Below are positions 51,801-64,000 of a DNA stretch of 64,000 nt, piece by piece. The stretch spans positions 62,001 through 126,000 of the forward strand of contig JAANDG010000312.1 of the NCBI GenBank assembly GCA_036852015.1. Reading direction: 5' to 3'. The notes under the pieces are model-generated. The model saw only the letters and a list, made by a program, of their open reading frames with translations, had not been told where the DNA came from and searched no databases. Position numbers and translations under genes: made by a program. How positions within the stretch are numbered: the stretch's first letter is position 1; each line of letters starts with the position of its first letter. Source of the DNA: Pelodera strongyloides (lineage: Eukaryota > Nematoda > Chromadorea > Rhabditida > Rhabditidae).

Positions 51801-53959
51801 TTCGGTGTATTTTTTAATATGCTTGGCCTTGGGTGTTTTATATTTATTTATTAAATACACCAAAAGGGTGCATCCGAGGATGAAAATTAAAAACGAACAT
51901 ACAACCACATCATCTTTTAACTCTCTTAATAACAAACTCTTTTATTACAGTATATTATCCATCTATCTTTGAGAGAAGAAGATCGTATACCTTATTTGGT
52001 AGGAATCCGCAGCTGTCCTTGGTCGGGTCACTCCACATCAGATCGAGTTGGACGCCCTCGTCGCACTCACGCACGGTCTTCGGTTTCTATAAATAGAACA
52101 TAACCCTGGTTTAATTACCCGAGTTTGAGGTTAGCGTTAACCCGAGCCCTCATATAACACACAGTTACAGCTCACGAGGTAAGAAAAGAAACGCATTTGT
52201 TTAAAGGGGTTAGACACTCCGTGGCAAATCTAATGATTGATCAGATCGATGCAAAAAGGTTTACCTTCAACTTTTTCAGTGTTTCCCAACTGTCAATATG
52301 CGGGCTAATTCCACCGTGCATGCACAGGATCCTCTGTGAAACGCGGGCACACAACGGCATCTCGTTGAACACCTGGAGCAGTGCCCATTATTTGGTGTCT
52401 ATGATCCTGCTACCTATTTTGCCCATATAATTTCCTGTGTGCGTCCCGAGCAGCCAAGCCACTAGCCACTGATCGGCGGATAACATATAATTTGATACAT
52501 ATTGGTTGAAAGTGCGCGCGGCGAGACAAACTTTTTCGCAGCGCCCAATCAAATGTCTAGCAATAAGTCGGCCATTTCTACACGAGAATCTTACGCAGTG
52601 TGATTACCAGTTATTATTTTTCTATTGCAACATGTCCATGTAAATATTTAAAACTTATAATAACCTCTTGAAATATTCTCCACATCTTGACCGTTCTCTT
52701 CCGCCTTAGTTCCTCATAAAACCCATAAATGCGATTCATTTTAGAGCACTCGTGGTTGCCGCGCAGCAGTTGAATTCGATCCGGGTACAAGATTTTGAAG
52801 CACAGCAACAACATAATCACCTAGCATGACGATAATTGTACATTTTGTTAACTTTATACTCATTCATGACATATGCCACAGAACAAGCTACGGTGGAGGT
52901 CAAGCAATGTCTTTGACACTGCATGAAATGTCACGAGATCTTGGCGAAATTGTTATTTATGAGACTTCGATAGTGCGCGACTTTGTCATCGCACACTGCG
53001 TGGAGCGCCGCAATATTCTCGCACCAGTTTTGCTGCCAAAAAAATCCATTTTCTCTCCAGACATGTGTAGCAAAGGTCATGTTCAATCGCTGCAACAAGT
53101 GGTTATTTTCCATCAGGCCCGTTGACGAGCTCACCGGCGAACCACCACCGGAATTAGAATATTGCATAAATTAGAGAGCTCACGGCTGAACCACTTCCGG
53201 AATTAGCATAGAAACCATTACCTCAAACGACATCTTGCATCTATCGACATAGTCGCCCAGGAAGAGGAGCTTAGTCTCGGGAGGATGTCCGACGATCTGA
53301 ACAATACAATTATTGACAGGAAAACTTTGTGTGTTGGAAGTATATGGGTATATAAGTGTGTCCGTGCAGTGTGGGTGTTATGTTTACGGTGTATGAACGT
53401 TTACGGTGTCTGTTCTGGCAGCATACTTCGATGTGCTCGAAGTATGATACCAGAACAGAAGCATGGAATAGTGGGTTCCCTTTCCATAAAAATCGATAAT
53501 CAATATACGTATCGTGGTTTAAAAATCGATATTCAGCACCTTAAACCATTTGATCAAATCGGGAAATTGGCCGTGTGTGTCTCCAAAAATAGTCAATGGA
53601 ACGGTCATCTCAATCATTGCGGGCAAAGGAGCGAGAATCGCTTTCGCCTCGTCCAGAATTGCATAAATCTAAAAATATGCATTTCTTTCAAATACAGAGT
53701 TTAGCGTGCGGCGTCAAAAGAAGTGAGCGGATACCACATCGCGCGCACTCAAATGACGTAAGTGGGAAAGTAAGAGAAAATCTGCTGCGCGAACAGAACC
53801 TAAAACCTGTACGATGAGCAGCGTCACCCAAAAGTTGGCACTACTATCGCCCCCGCGAATCCCTTTTGTATAATTGGTCATATATAGTGTATCAAAATAA
53901 GAGCTTTTCAGGCGTCCTCTTTTCTCTCTCTCACCTCCCTCTCTCTCTTTTCTCTCTCT

Positions 53960-54046
<87 letters not shown>

Positions 54047-54442
54047 ATCACACTTCCATACCTGAACATCGGAAAATCCAGAAATAGATTCAGCACGCAA
54101 CAGAAGTCGTGACATTCTATCAGCCATCGAGAGCACATCCTTCTTCTGGAAAGAGAAATCGATATGTTAAAAAATCGTCAGCCTTCAAAAACAATCATTT
54201 TTCGGAAACCACTGTAGTTTCCCACGAGGTATCATGTATGATTACTGTAGATCACCGTAACTTTGTCAATCCTGTGGATAATTTAACCTATGACAACCGT
54301 TTCTAGGGAACTCGGGAACCGCACACAATTGAGGTACAGTAAAACACTGGAGTACATTACAGTTCCTTAAACTACCGTAACCCTCTAAATTTCCAAAATA
54401 ACTTACCGAAAAGAGTGAATGGGTGGCCCTTTGAATCGACAT
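48820..54442 (-). CDS. PP1-like Ser/Thr protein phosphatase with long C-terminal tail
   Basis: Exons in coding order: 54442-54407, 54145-54062, 53668-53540, 53296-53222, 52820-52665, 52372-52265, 52086-51991, 51614-51516, 51259-51173, 50769-50625, 49854-49448, 49088-49053 and 48867-48820. They sum to 502 codons, giving 501 aa. The metal-site motifs are all present: GDTHG (69-73), GDYVDR (97-102), GNHE (129-132), the His of MHGG (179) and of RAH (257). FSAPNYCG carries the catalytic-site Tyr281. [19 protein letters not shown] is typical of PP1. The domain hydrolyses phosphoserine and phosphothreonine. Two features are odd. GDYVDR is followed by Cys103 where the family has Gly. After about residue 340 there is a 160-residue Ala/Thr/Ser-rich tail ending in a charged helix ([22 protein letters not shown]). 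Divergent PP1-like phosphatases are numerous in nematodes, and this looks like one of them. Confidence 0.92.
49236..49320 (+). other. tRNA-like sequence, tRNA pseudogene or SINE head
   Basis: TGGCGCAGTGGTCTAATTCG fits an A box and D arm. CGCTG-TCTAGAG-CAGCG forms an anticodon-type arm, and GGTTCGACTCC fits a B box. A variable-arm-like insert resembles tRNA-Leu. The T stem pairs poorly and loop position 33 is C, so a working tRNA is unlikely. It lies antisense in a phosphatase intron. Confidence 0.5.
53924..54043. repeat. (CT)n microsatellite
   Basis: A long CT tract in phosphatase intron 2, 19 bases from exon 2. Confidence 0.9.
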
Positions 54443-55143
54443 GTTTTTACCGTAAGACCTTCACTTCGAGTATTCTTTTCAGTATCAGAACAGACTGTGT
54501 TTTTGAATTGAACGATCGTACGAGTAGGGAGGCACTATACAAAATAATAAGCAGATTTCCATATCTCGGAGACTTTAAATGACATGCATTTGACGTTGGT
54601 CAACATACACGTTTCAAGAATGATTTAATTTTCAAGCAGGTACGATTCAATAAAAAAAGATTTTCCTCTTCTGTTTCTGTGCAAGTATGTTATGTTGTGC
54701 ACTCATTACCAGTAAATTATCAGATTTATTTTATTCATAAATTTTCGCAACAATGGATGATATTCGCAACTTTGTCCGTCTGTACTCCAAGCAGCCAAAA
54801 AAGTCAATAATAATGAACAGTTGAAAAACAAACAACGATAAAGATACAATTTATTTGAACAAAATAGGTTAAAATGAACCCGTGTAATAACTAATATATC
54901 ACCTTACGGAGACCGTATCATAAAATAAGTAGTTCTAGTTCGAGAAAAAAGATGCTCCAAAATAAAAAAACAAGCCAAACAAAAAACTCACATGACGGTC
55001 AGTGGCTATAAGAATATCATATAACAAAAAACATCACAGTGAATACACTAATATATAAGATACCATATTTTCTAATAGAATAAACTGATAAACGGACCGA
55101 TAAACTCTCTTCTCCATGCAATATCTTTCCTCACAAGCAAGCA
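54443..55143. other. Spacer between two minus-strand genes
   Basis: About 700 bp between the CAML-like stop and the phosphatase start. AT-rich, no gene seen. It presumably holds the phosphatase promoter. Confidence 0.5.
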
Positions 55144-58100
55144 CTATACTACACTAACAAATTGCAAAACAAATTTTGTTGCAATAAATGCAAAAGTAAA
55201 AGTTCCCGTATCCGCCATGAAGTCCAGTCCCGCGTTGAAAAGATACACTGCAAAGAGTTATTTAGAAAGCACATGCAGATTTTGCTGAAGCCTTGAAGTT
55301 CGGACACAGTCATGAGACCACGACATGTCTGCATAGGAAAAGATACAGTAATGCAGTCTACTAGCCACATAACATTGCTATGTTTATTCCAGAAGTTCTA
55401 GTCGTACTGTCGTATAATTCACAATATTATAATAAAAAGCAAGTCAAATAAAAGCAACTCACTATAATTGCCAATCTTTTGTTGTTGCATTCCAAGAGTT
55501 GCCAGGATTTGGGTCATTTCCATTGGGAGGTTTGGTGATGGAGGGGACTAGAATATGGACATAGAGAATACGGTAAATTAAAGCGGCATGGCATGTGGTT
55601 TACAAGCGAATTCCTTACAACTACATTCCCACTTTATGACGTATTAGATGTAAATTTTCGGCCCGCCTTTGTAAGCCGGAAGAGCACAATGCACTTATAC
55701 GTAAACATGTTGCCGAGTATACCCTTCACAAATCGGATATTATACCGGTCTAATTAACAATTAACTACTCGTATACATACACAATTAAGCAACAACTACA
55801 AATACCCTCGACTGATCACCGAATTAGCTCATGAGCATTTCAGAACACACTCGCACAGCACTACACCATCATTGCGACAGTACATTTATACTCTAACTGA
55901 AACACAACGTTTTTTCCCGCGCACACATCTAGATTTTCAGCTCAATTACAAATACAAATACAAGCTAGCCAGGGTATAAATTCCGTGCGTAAATGGAGGT
56001 GGTTGGAGGCCGTTTCTTTAGCTTAGTGATATACTTTTTTAATAAAATAAAATGTTTCGGTCAAATATATTAATTTGGAACTGCTTCCGGAGGTGGTCAA
56101 ACCCAATCCGGAGGTGGTTCATGCGTGTTTCAACGCACCAATCTGTACCCCTGCTAGCAATTCACAATAAACTATTATTGTCATCACTTTCTTCAACAGA
56201 TGAAGCTCACAGTGAATTAACTCTTTTCACGTATCTTTTTTTTACGTAAACGTTCGGGTCTTTTCCCTTACTTATCTAGGACATACGCCTCTTATAATCA
56301 TAAAAAAAAGAGTTAGCATTTGCATTCTAATTGAACCAACCACCACCATAAATTGACACTAAACCTCGCCACACAGCAACACTTCACACTTGTTTTGAAA
56401 GAAAACCCCATAACAATATTCACAGCGGGAAGAAAAGCGATACAACCAATAGCATAATTAATATAATAATTTTACCTGTTTATGCACAAAGTACTCCAAA
56501 GACACAAAGGCCAAGACCAGTGGCAGAATCACATTAAAAGGTCCAAAATATGAGCTCATGGTGGCCAGAATTATAGCTGGAACGAAATAAGATCACATTA
56601 CAGTACTAGGGAATTCTCGAAAATTTACCCCATAATCACAAGGTAATGGTAAATGTTTCTATAGTAGCTTTAGGTTTAGGTTTAAGTATTATTTCTTTTA
56701 TTCATAAGTAAATAAAGAAAGTTACTTGCTACTCGTATCATACCTAGCACAAATTGTAGGCTTCGCATAAGAAAAAATTAAATTAATAAAAGTCCCACCA
56801 ATTGTAAAGGCAATATCAAATCTTCTACTGGACAAAATGGTCGAAATAGAACTCCCGCGAGCTCTATTGACGGGGACCTTTTGCACTGTCTCGAATTCGA
56901 GCTGAAAGTAAAAAAATTTTATTTTAAATATGTGTAACTATTTATCATTCGACAAGTATTCCCTGATAAACATTAAAGTGTGCTTGTTAACCTATTCTCA
57001 TATTAACATCTCGTTTAAGACCTAGATCCTAGATTGGGGATAGCTCAGTGCACGAAAAAGTGAACTATTGAGCCAATATTACTTGAAAACAATCATCTTA
57101 TACCAGTAGGCTCACGCCGCCTGCGCCGACTTACATGGAAATATGATTGGTTTCGCATGGGCATATTATATACAAAGTTTCAAACGTGTCATAAGAAATT
57201 CACATAGTAAGAAACAATTGCATATGCATACTTCGATATTGAGCTGCTACACTCATTTTATACCCGAACACGAAAATTTGCATTTCCGTAACGCACATCG
57301 GTATGCAAATTACGCTACAGTTACTCTTTTATATAATAAGATACTTGAACAACTCCCAAAAACCTATTCGGCACCGCAGAGATGGAAATGAAAGGGCGGG
57401 GTGAGGAAAAGAAACATACAGAATATACAGAATTGCACCACATTCCTTCCACCAATAACTTGGATAGCAATAGAAAAGAGCGATAACAAAAAGAACTTCA
57501 TTAACCTGCGGTGATCCCAGGACCTCCCTCTCAAGTGTGTCTTCACTGCTTGTGCTCGGAGCGGTAGCGGGCGCAGCCGTCAAAGTAGACAAAATCGGCG
57601 ATTCCGCTTGGAATCCTTCTCCGCCCTCCATTGCCGGCGCCAGTCGCTTTTCACCTAAATAAGTTTAGTATTTATTTATAAAGATATAAAGAAGAATGAA
57701 GAAAGCGAATCGAGTCACAATCAGGGCATAAATAGGGTCCGCATCCCAAAACTTTGGGGAGATAGTAAAGCCGTTGTCGGGAAGTGATTTAGGCTAATTT
57801 GCGTATACTGTCTAAGGATTGGACGTTGACGGTTTTTTTTCGGGAGTCTGGAATTGGTTCCCCCCTCCAAAAGGTTGATAGCTAAGTAAGCTATGAGACC
57901 GGGAGACGGTTGTCCGCATTCGGCGGTGTGCTTTATGCTATGGTCACAATGCACCTCAGGATTGGCTCAATACTAAATTATCATGTGTAACTGTTTGGGA
58001 TAACATTTGAAAAACGGCCCTAAGGTCTAACTAAACTCCCAGGACAAATTCAAAGCCACACACTAGTAGAGTGCCTCTGGTTTAAAGGTGGGTTATGGTT

Positions 58101-58285
58101 GATGAAGCTAATTCACCTAGAAAAGTAAATAATCACTGTCAATAAAAGAAAGCATCCTCCACTCTACCTCCAACACTCAAAATCCTATCCATTCGATTTC
58201 CGGCGTTCGCCAGAATCTTGGCCATTCTTCGCTGACGTTTTTCTTCAGCTGTCAACGCGGCCGGGGTTTGATTATCAGTTTCCAT
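55144..58285 (-). CDS. CAMLG: CAML/GET2-like tail-anchored protein receptor subunit
   Basis: Exons in coding order: 58285-58168, 57654-57506, 56901-56799, 56576-56476, 55547-55463 and 55247-55144. They sum to 220 codons, giving 219 aa. The start has a basic cluster, EEKRQRRMAKILANAGNRMD followed by RILSVGG. This lines up with the RR..K.L.N...R..RI pattern at the N terminus of vertebrate CAML and, more loosely, yeast Get2, the site that binds the TRC40/Get3 ATPase. A Pro/Ser/Thr-rich linker follows, then three hydrophobic segments at about 118-136, 138-155 and 196-217, as in CAML. Known role: with WRB/GET1 it forms the ER receptor that inserts tail-anchored proteins. Identification rests on the N-terminal motif, length and three-helix layout. 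Sequence identity in the membrane region is low. Confidence 0.7.
57103..57341 (-). mobile_element. Short Helitron-like element
   Basis: On the minus strand it begins TCTTATTATATAAAAGAG, preceded by A, and ends GCCTACTGG, followed by T. This follows the Helitron TC...CTRR and A/T insertion rules. A close copy lies at 61042. It is in CAML-like intron 2, about 165 bp from exon 2. Confidence 0.7.
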
Positions 58286-58291
58286 AATTAT

Positions 58292-58300
58292 CTGAAATGT
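58292..58300 (-). promoter_or_regulatory. Probable trans-splice acceptor of the CAML-like gene
   Basis: The minus strand reads CATTTCAG|ATAATT before the ATG. A TTTCAG acceptor so near the start, with no upstream exon apparent, fits spliced-leader addition. Confidence 0.5.
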
Positions 58301-58600
58301 TGTGTTTATTCTTCCGATTCAAAATAAGCATAACTATAACAAATAACTGCGACATCGATTGACCCTGGACGGGAAGCGAAAATAGGACAACATGTCAAAT
58401 CAAGTCATCAACGTAACAAATAACAACGGGGGAACGAGGAATGAAGATCTCGGTGACACAAAAAAATTGAACAAAATAGCAAAAACTAATTAGAATGACA
58501 AAGGTAAAGGAAATCATAAGTCTACATTCAATTCAGGGAATCATAATTATGTTCAGACAAGACAATCTTGAAAGGAAAGTAGGAGAGCCCGAGCCGGTAA

Positions 58601-59249
<649 letters not shown>

Positions 59250-60236
59250 TTTTTAGAAAAGATCTCCAACACTCCCTTCTCTAAACTCGAACGATTAACT
59301 TTAATACTTTAAAACTAAGCAAAAATGAAACAAAAGCAAACCAAGCGAAAGATAACGCCAGACTTGGAAGAGAAATTCGAACTTTATGCGAAAGTTCGGC
59401 AACTTCGCACAAAGTGCGGAGAAATTTAGTCTCATGTGGAAAATCTAAAATGCATCGTGCATGCCGTACGCACGAAAATGCCCAAAATGGCGGGGACAAA
59501 CACAGCGCGTTGGCTGCATTCTAAATAATACGGTAGATACTTGCTCTGGCCAGACGCCTAGAATTCTCTCTTATGCTCTTTATAGATTACCTTCAATTGG
59601 AACTGTATTCTGTACGATTTTTTTTTCATTCAGAAAAATGTGCTCTCCAACGATTATAATCACAAAACTGGTTTGCAAATTACCATTGTTTTTAGTCGTT
59701 TAGTTAGTTGGTTTTTATGGGGTTGCCTTCAGCGTCTAAACTCTCTTCATCTTTCTCTTTTCTCTATACACGCACTTGAAAATTTAATAAATATTTCCAT
59801 GTAACTATAGTTTATTGATAATCAACCAATAAACACTACATAGTATTGTTTGTATTTAATTAGGTATATTTACGACATTTTTAAAACAAAGAAATAAGCC
59901 GAAATGGGTCCAAACTACGGTAGGCCCTAGAGGCTAGCCGGGCCTGGCTTACTTATTAGCCTCACGAATAAAACGTGTTAATTTTGCCCTTACATATAGT
60001 GAAGGCGAAAATTTTAGCCCATCGAACAAAATGGCGTATCAGGATAAAAGACACTTTTGAAGGAGGTGTGGTGTTTGTTTGCAATTCCCTACTATAATTA
60101 ATTTCTCCATTTTTTTACATACCGAGAACTTGTTGGTCAAAATCAAAACTAAAAGTCTGTAATTTGTTTTCGTAATTTGTACTTCCCCGTAGCCTGCAGT
60201 ATATCGCACTATTTTTCTTACTGTAAAAATGCGAAT

Positions 60237-60319
<83 letters not shown>
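60237..60319. repeat. Poly(G) tract of 83 bases
   Basis: Uninterrupted G on the plus strand, ending 104 bases before the TFIIH start codon. It can form stacked G-quadruplexes. The exact length is hard to sequence. Confidence 0.9.
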
Positions 60320-60322
<3 letters not shown>

Positions 60323-60421
60323 GATTGCGTACACCTTCACACGTTGCCGTTTATTGTTGCATTTTATATTATTTGTTACGTGAGTCAATTGACTTGAAAT
60401 ATATACACTGACGTCTGTTTC

Positions 60422-60423
60422 AG
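60422..60423 (+). promoter_or_regulatory. Probable trans-splice acceptor of the TFIIH gene
   Basis: GTCTGTTTCAG directly abuts the ATG at 60424. In nematodes this arrangement is typical of a spliced-leader acceptor. Confidence 0.5.
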
Positions 60424-63400
60424 ATGTCTGATGGTGTTTCGGAACTTTTGCTGGAGGTACAACAAATAAAATATCGGAATAACAACGCAGGTAAATCACC
60501 CGTTGGAAGTCTTCGCGTGTTTCGGTGAGTACTAAAAAACTATGTAACTGTTTATTTCTGGAGCAAATTGGGAAAAAATGCGAGAACAAATTGCTTAGTC
60601 TTCATTGGGAAGGCCTATGATATTTACCAACAGTTTTAAGTTTGAACTAGCTTGTCTCAGTGAGAAGAAACCCTTTATCAATTCAGAGAGCATGTCGAAT
60701 GGAAGGACAGTAGTACCGAGGAGATTTCAAAGTTTCCCTTCGTACAAATAAAAGGTGAGTTGAAAATACGTATGGTAATATCTAGCTGTCTTGCCCCCCC
60801 CCCCTCTTCTCACCACTCCCCAAAACTACTCAATTATTGCAAATGTGTGATCTAAATACTTGAGCCGTTTCATCTATGTATTACCAGACGGCTATCGCCT
60901 CCTGAGGCGATTTTCAATGTTTAAGTTGCAGAAACAGTGAACACTTGTGTGAAATGTTTGCAACGTATCTTGAAAAATCATGAAATACGGTTCGATTTCG
61001 CTTGCTCAACACGGGGCTCCGATTCCCCTTTTATAGATTTACCAGTCGGCTAACGCCGCCTGAGGCGACTCACATGGAGATATGATTGGTTTAGCAGGGG
61101 CATACTTATATACAAAGTTTCAAACGTATCATAAGAAATTCACATAATAGGAAACAATTGCATGTGCATACTTCGATGTTGAGCTGCGACACTCTTTTTA
61201 TACCCGAACACGAACATTTGCATTTCCGTAACGCACATCGGTATGCAAATTAGGCTACAGTTACTCTTATATAATAAGACCAGAACACGAAAATTTGCAT
61301 ATCCGTAACGCACATCGGTATGCAAATTAAGCTACAGTTACTCTTTTATATAATAAGATAGCCTCTTGGATATTCTAATTTTCGTTTCGTTCACACAAAC
61401 AAAAGACCAAGTAAACTCTTCTCCTTTATATAATAAGATTTTAGGTCAACGTGTTTCTCCGCCCAATAAGAGCAAGGTGCAGTTACAGCTCTGTCTTCAC
61501 AGCGATGAACAGGTATTCTATTTGGAGATTTTTTCGCGCATATATTAGATCTAGAGCTGATAGAGTCACATAAATAAGTCTGATGATTTCCCACGTCCTG
61601 AAGTGTTCGTATTTTGTTAGCCGTATGGTGAGTTGACCAATTGATGCTTGTTTAGGCCACGTTCGTATTTCTGAGTCCCAGCCTCGACAAGGACGGATTG
61701 ATTAAGGAGCGAGACTTAGTGAAGGAAACACTCCAACAGGCTCTGATTGCTCATAGAGCCAGAGTTGCTCAAGTATGTTTCTTTGTACGATGTCTTCGTC
61801 TGCCAGTCTCTCTTTCTCTCTCTCTCTAACACTCTGCTTCAATCAGGCCTTTAAACTCCTACATATAATCATCTTTATTATTATACTGACGCATGCAGTA
61901 ACATTACGAGTAAACGTCGTGTTGAAATGGCACATTCGCCGGTTTACAACTTATCTTTATTTAGCTTGCTGCGAAGAGTGAGACCTGTTCAAAAACGGCC
62001 GAGTTGGAGGCGAAGAAAAAACTACTTTTGGAAAATCAACATCTGGAGCAATTGTACAAGCACCTCGTATCCACGAAATTAATTTCTCCTCAGGAATTCT
62101 GGACGGATTACTATAAAAATGTGAGCATTTTTCTTTTGTCTTGGCGCTTCATGTTCATCTCATAATTCAACTTTAAAGCGGTGTAATAGCCGGTTTCGCA
62201 AAATGTGCTTGAAGTGAAGCTAATTATCGTGGAGTTTATGTATACAAATCAGTGCGCGATTTTTAGTCTAATTGTATTCATTTGCATACAACATATGGGA
62301 ATACAGTAGCATAGGTTTCAAAAACCAGCCACGCATATCACCATTACTTTTCTACTAAACTTACACGATGCTTTTTAAGTTTCCATCACAACGGTTTTTG
62401 ACTTTGCACCACATTCGTATATGTTATTATTATTATTATCCCTTAAGCGAAGTCATACTTGACTGTATTATAGAATGGAATCGTGGAGGAACAAGTTGGC
62501 GTCTCTGGAGGCTTTTTGGCCAACATTGCACAATGCGAGGGCGCTAATGGTGTGAAACTGAACTTGAACACCGAGATTATCCAGGCAATCTTCAACACTT
62601 ATCCAGTCGGTGGGGTTTTCCGCTATTGTTTACTTTCGTTGTTTTCTGTTTTTTTTTTCACAATTTTTTTTCGCTATCTGAGATAACTCAGGATTGTGGT
62701 ACTGCAAAGGTTATTCTTTTTCTTGTGTTTGTGCTATTAGAGGTTCATTCACACGAAAAAAGTCGGACCTTCTATTCCTTTCCTTGCCTCCTAAACTATG
62801 ACTTTTTTAGTTGAGAGAAAGCACCTCGAATTGGTTCCTCACGAAATGACCGAAAAGGAATTTTGGAGCAAATTCTTCCAGTCTCATTATTTTCATAGAG
62901 AAAGAGAAGTGAGCTATTTCTCTTTAAATGTGGACTTACATTGTAACCTTTCTACTTTTCATCTTCATGCTGTTTATTAGCGTAAGGTGCTTCTTGTGAT
63001 TTGCAAGTTTGATTGGGGGGCTATAAATAAGTATTGTTTTAAACTCATTTTTTACGCGATTTTAACAATTTTCTTCAGGTTTTACCCAATCCAAACGACC
63101 CGTTCGCCGATTGCGTAAAGAAAGACGAGGAAGAAATTCAAAATCTTGTAAATGATGGAGTGAAGCGAAAACGCTTCGATTTTGACTATTTGTCGGATAA
63201 CACGATGGATGATATGAATAAGGTATGTATTGAATTATTGAATACCTTTTTATTTAAATACTCTATTATTGTTGTTCTAGGTTTGAGTGACTTGTGACGT
63301 TGTGACGTTATCCTATCGAGTGCACAGAGTTTATTTTGCGATTTGCTTTACTTTAGTTACTCCATTGGATTTCACGCTTTAGGCCACTACCCAGAAAATA

Positions 63401-63562
63401 CTGCCGTTATCGTTATTAACTTTAGAAATAGTTATGTAATCGATTGAGAATGTATGCTTTATCACTAGTATTTTAGAGACCGGAACCACTGAAGATGGCT
63501 AGCAAAACAATGCTTGTCAGACGATGCAATTATTTATCAGAGAGGATTTTGGGTTCGTTAAG
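60424..63562 (+). CDS. GTF2H1: TFIIH subunit 1 (p62/Tfb1), 3' end outside window
   Basis: Exons: 60424-60524, 60687-60754, 61445-61512, 61656-61772, 61965-62120, 62474-62609, 62811-62908, 63079-63222 and 63477-63562. Together they give 324 codons plus two bases, all in phase. The N-terminal PH domain includes [19 protein letters not shown] and [16 protein letters not shown] domain 1 spans about residues 120-170 ([20 protein letters not shown]). BSD domain 2 carries [20 protein letters not shown] then [17 protein letters not shown], very close to human p62. Known role: core TFIIH subunit in RNA polymerase II initiation and nucleotide excision repair. Its PH domain binds acidic activators, TFIIE and XPC. 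The human protein is about 548 aa, so roughly 220 residues lie beyond the last exon seen; after 63562 only intron was recognised. Confidence 0.96.
60894..61438 (-). mobile_element. Outer Helitron-like element (host of a nested copy)
   Basis: The plus strand begins CCAGACGGCTATCGCC after TTA and ends CTCCTTTATATAATAAGA at 61438, followed by T. Removing the inner element at 61042-61357 leaves a short element with both ends intact. Its edge is six bases from TFIIH exon 3. Confidence 0.6.
61042..61357 (-). mobile_element. Inner Helitron-like element with duplicated 5' end
   Basis: Starts CCAGTCGGCTAACGCCGCC on the plus strand and closely matches the copy at 57103. Its TC end region occurs twice, with boundaries near 61279 and 61357. 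The second unit repeats about 75 bases containing GTAACGCACATCGGTATGC. Confidence 0.65.
62173..62345. mobile_element. Diverged MITE in TFIIH intron 5
   Basis: Starts TTAAAGCGGTGTAATAGCCG; the right end is a decayed inverted form, AAAACCAGCCACGC. Related to family A. Confidence 0.55.
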
Positions 63563-64000
63563 GTGAGCTCATTTCCATTATTATCACTGTTTTGTTTCGA
63601 ATTCAGCAGTCATTCCGGTGTCCCATGATTTCTCGTTCTTATTTCCTTTTTACTGATCATCATTTGTTTAAATTTCTTTTGCGCTTCAAGAGCGTGCACC
63701 TTTATTCAGTGGAGTTCAAAGTTCAAAGACAAGGTTTGCTCATGTTATGACATGTTCCGCAGAGGTCCTGAGCACAGGCGACGAGTTCCAGATGACAAAT
63801 TGCTCGACGTCTTCGGGCCAGGGCCAGGGGGGATCACCCATGATTCCCTCATTGTCAAGATCATTGTCGTATATTTGCCTAATTCAAGGGGAAAGCCTTA
63901 TGTTTTAGCTTTAGGTTCTCAGTTAGTTCATTGTTGTTTAGGTGGCAGTCGCTGCCTATGCCCTAGCGCTAGTGCATGAATTCACCTTGGTGATTTTTCT
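63563..64000 (+). other. TFIIH intron with repeat shared with 23166
   Basis: Follows the GTGAGC donor of exon 9. A stretch at about 63745-63830 (TTCCGCAGAGGTCCTGAGCA) resembles 23166-23250. No further TFIIH exon was identified before the window ends. Confidence 0.5.

Larger units (their letters stand above)
59250..60423. other. Divergent promoter region of rpb-10 and TFIIH p62
   Basis: 1.17 kb between two oppositely oriented general transcription genes. The main feature is the 83-base G run at 60237-60319. No other gene was seen. Confidence 0.6.

Noticed and set aside
60177..60589. Poly-Gly and poly-Pro open frames
   Set aside because: They arise from the G run and have no gene context.

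Overview
This window looks like a nematode nuclear genome, probably a rhabditid. The genes are split by introns with short U-rich acceptors (TTTTCAG or TTTTTAG). A perfect run of the nematode telomere unit TTAGGC lies inside an intron, a nematode-type C6-domain secreted gene is present, and two genes have an acceptor-like TTTCAG at or just before the ATG, as expected for spliced-leader trans-splicing. The sequence is AT-rich and heavily loaded with DNA transposons. I built the gene models by hand, joining exons by splice signal, phase and family similarity. Where an exon set is listed, the lengths sum to a whole number of codons.

Layout, left to right. At 3080-3819 (+) are the first exons of a small secreted protein, with no convincing remainder. 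At 6717-13184 (+) is a bestrophin chloride channel (15 exons, 576 aa). From 13185 to 24119 there is about 11 kb with no recognisable gene, holding palindromic elements and microsatellites. At 24120-37549 (+) is a Na+/H+ exchanger (20 exons, 692 aa) whose introns carry an LTR element, a tRNA-derived SINE, several MITEs and Helitron-like elements. At 40366-43825 (-) is a secreted Thr-rich C6-domain protein. At 47185-48274 (+) is an unrecognised three-exon gene. At 48820-54442 (-) is a PP1-like Ser/Thr phosphatase (13 exons, 501 aa). At 55144-58285 (-) is a CAML/GET2-like tail-anchor receptor subunit (219 aa). At 58601-59249 (-) is RNA polymerase subunit RPB10 (67 aa). From 60424 (+) to beyond the window is TFIIH subunit 1 (GTF2H1/p62).

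The genes do not form one pathway, but two arrangements stand out. RPB10 and TFIIH p62, both general transcription factors, are divergent and share a 1.2 kb intergenic region with an 83-base G run. RPB10 and the CAML-like gene are on the same strand only 315 bp apart, with an acceptor-like site just before the second ATG, which suggests a nematode operon.

The most unusual content is the mobile DNA. At least six different palindromic MITE families share the outer ends TTAAAG...CTTTAA, which suggests one transposase serves them all. A second set fits the Helitron rules (TC...CTGG, A/T insertion) and includes a nested pair. Several insertions end within about 20 bases of a splice site without apparent damage.
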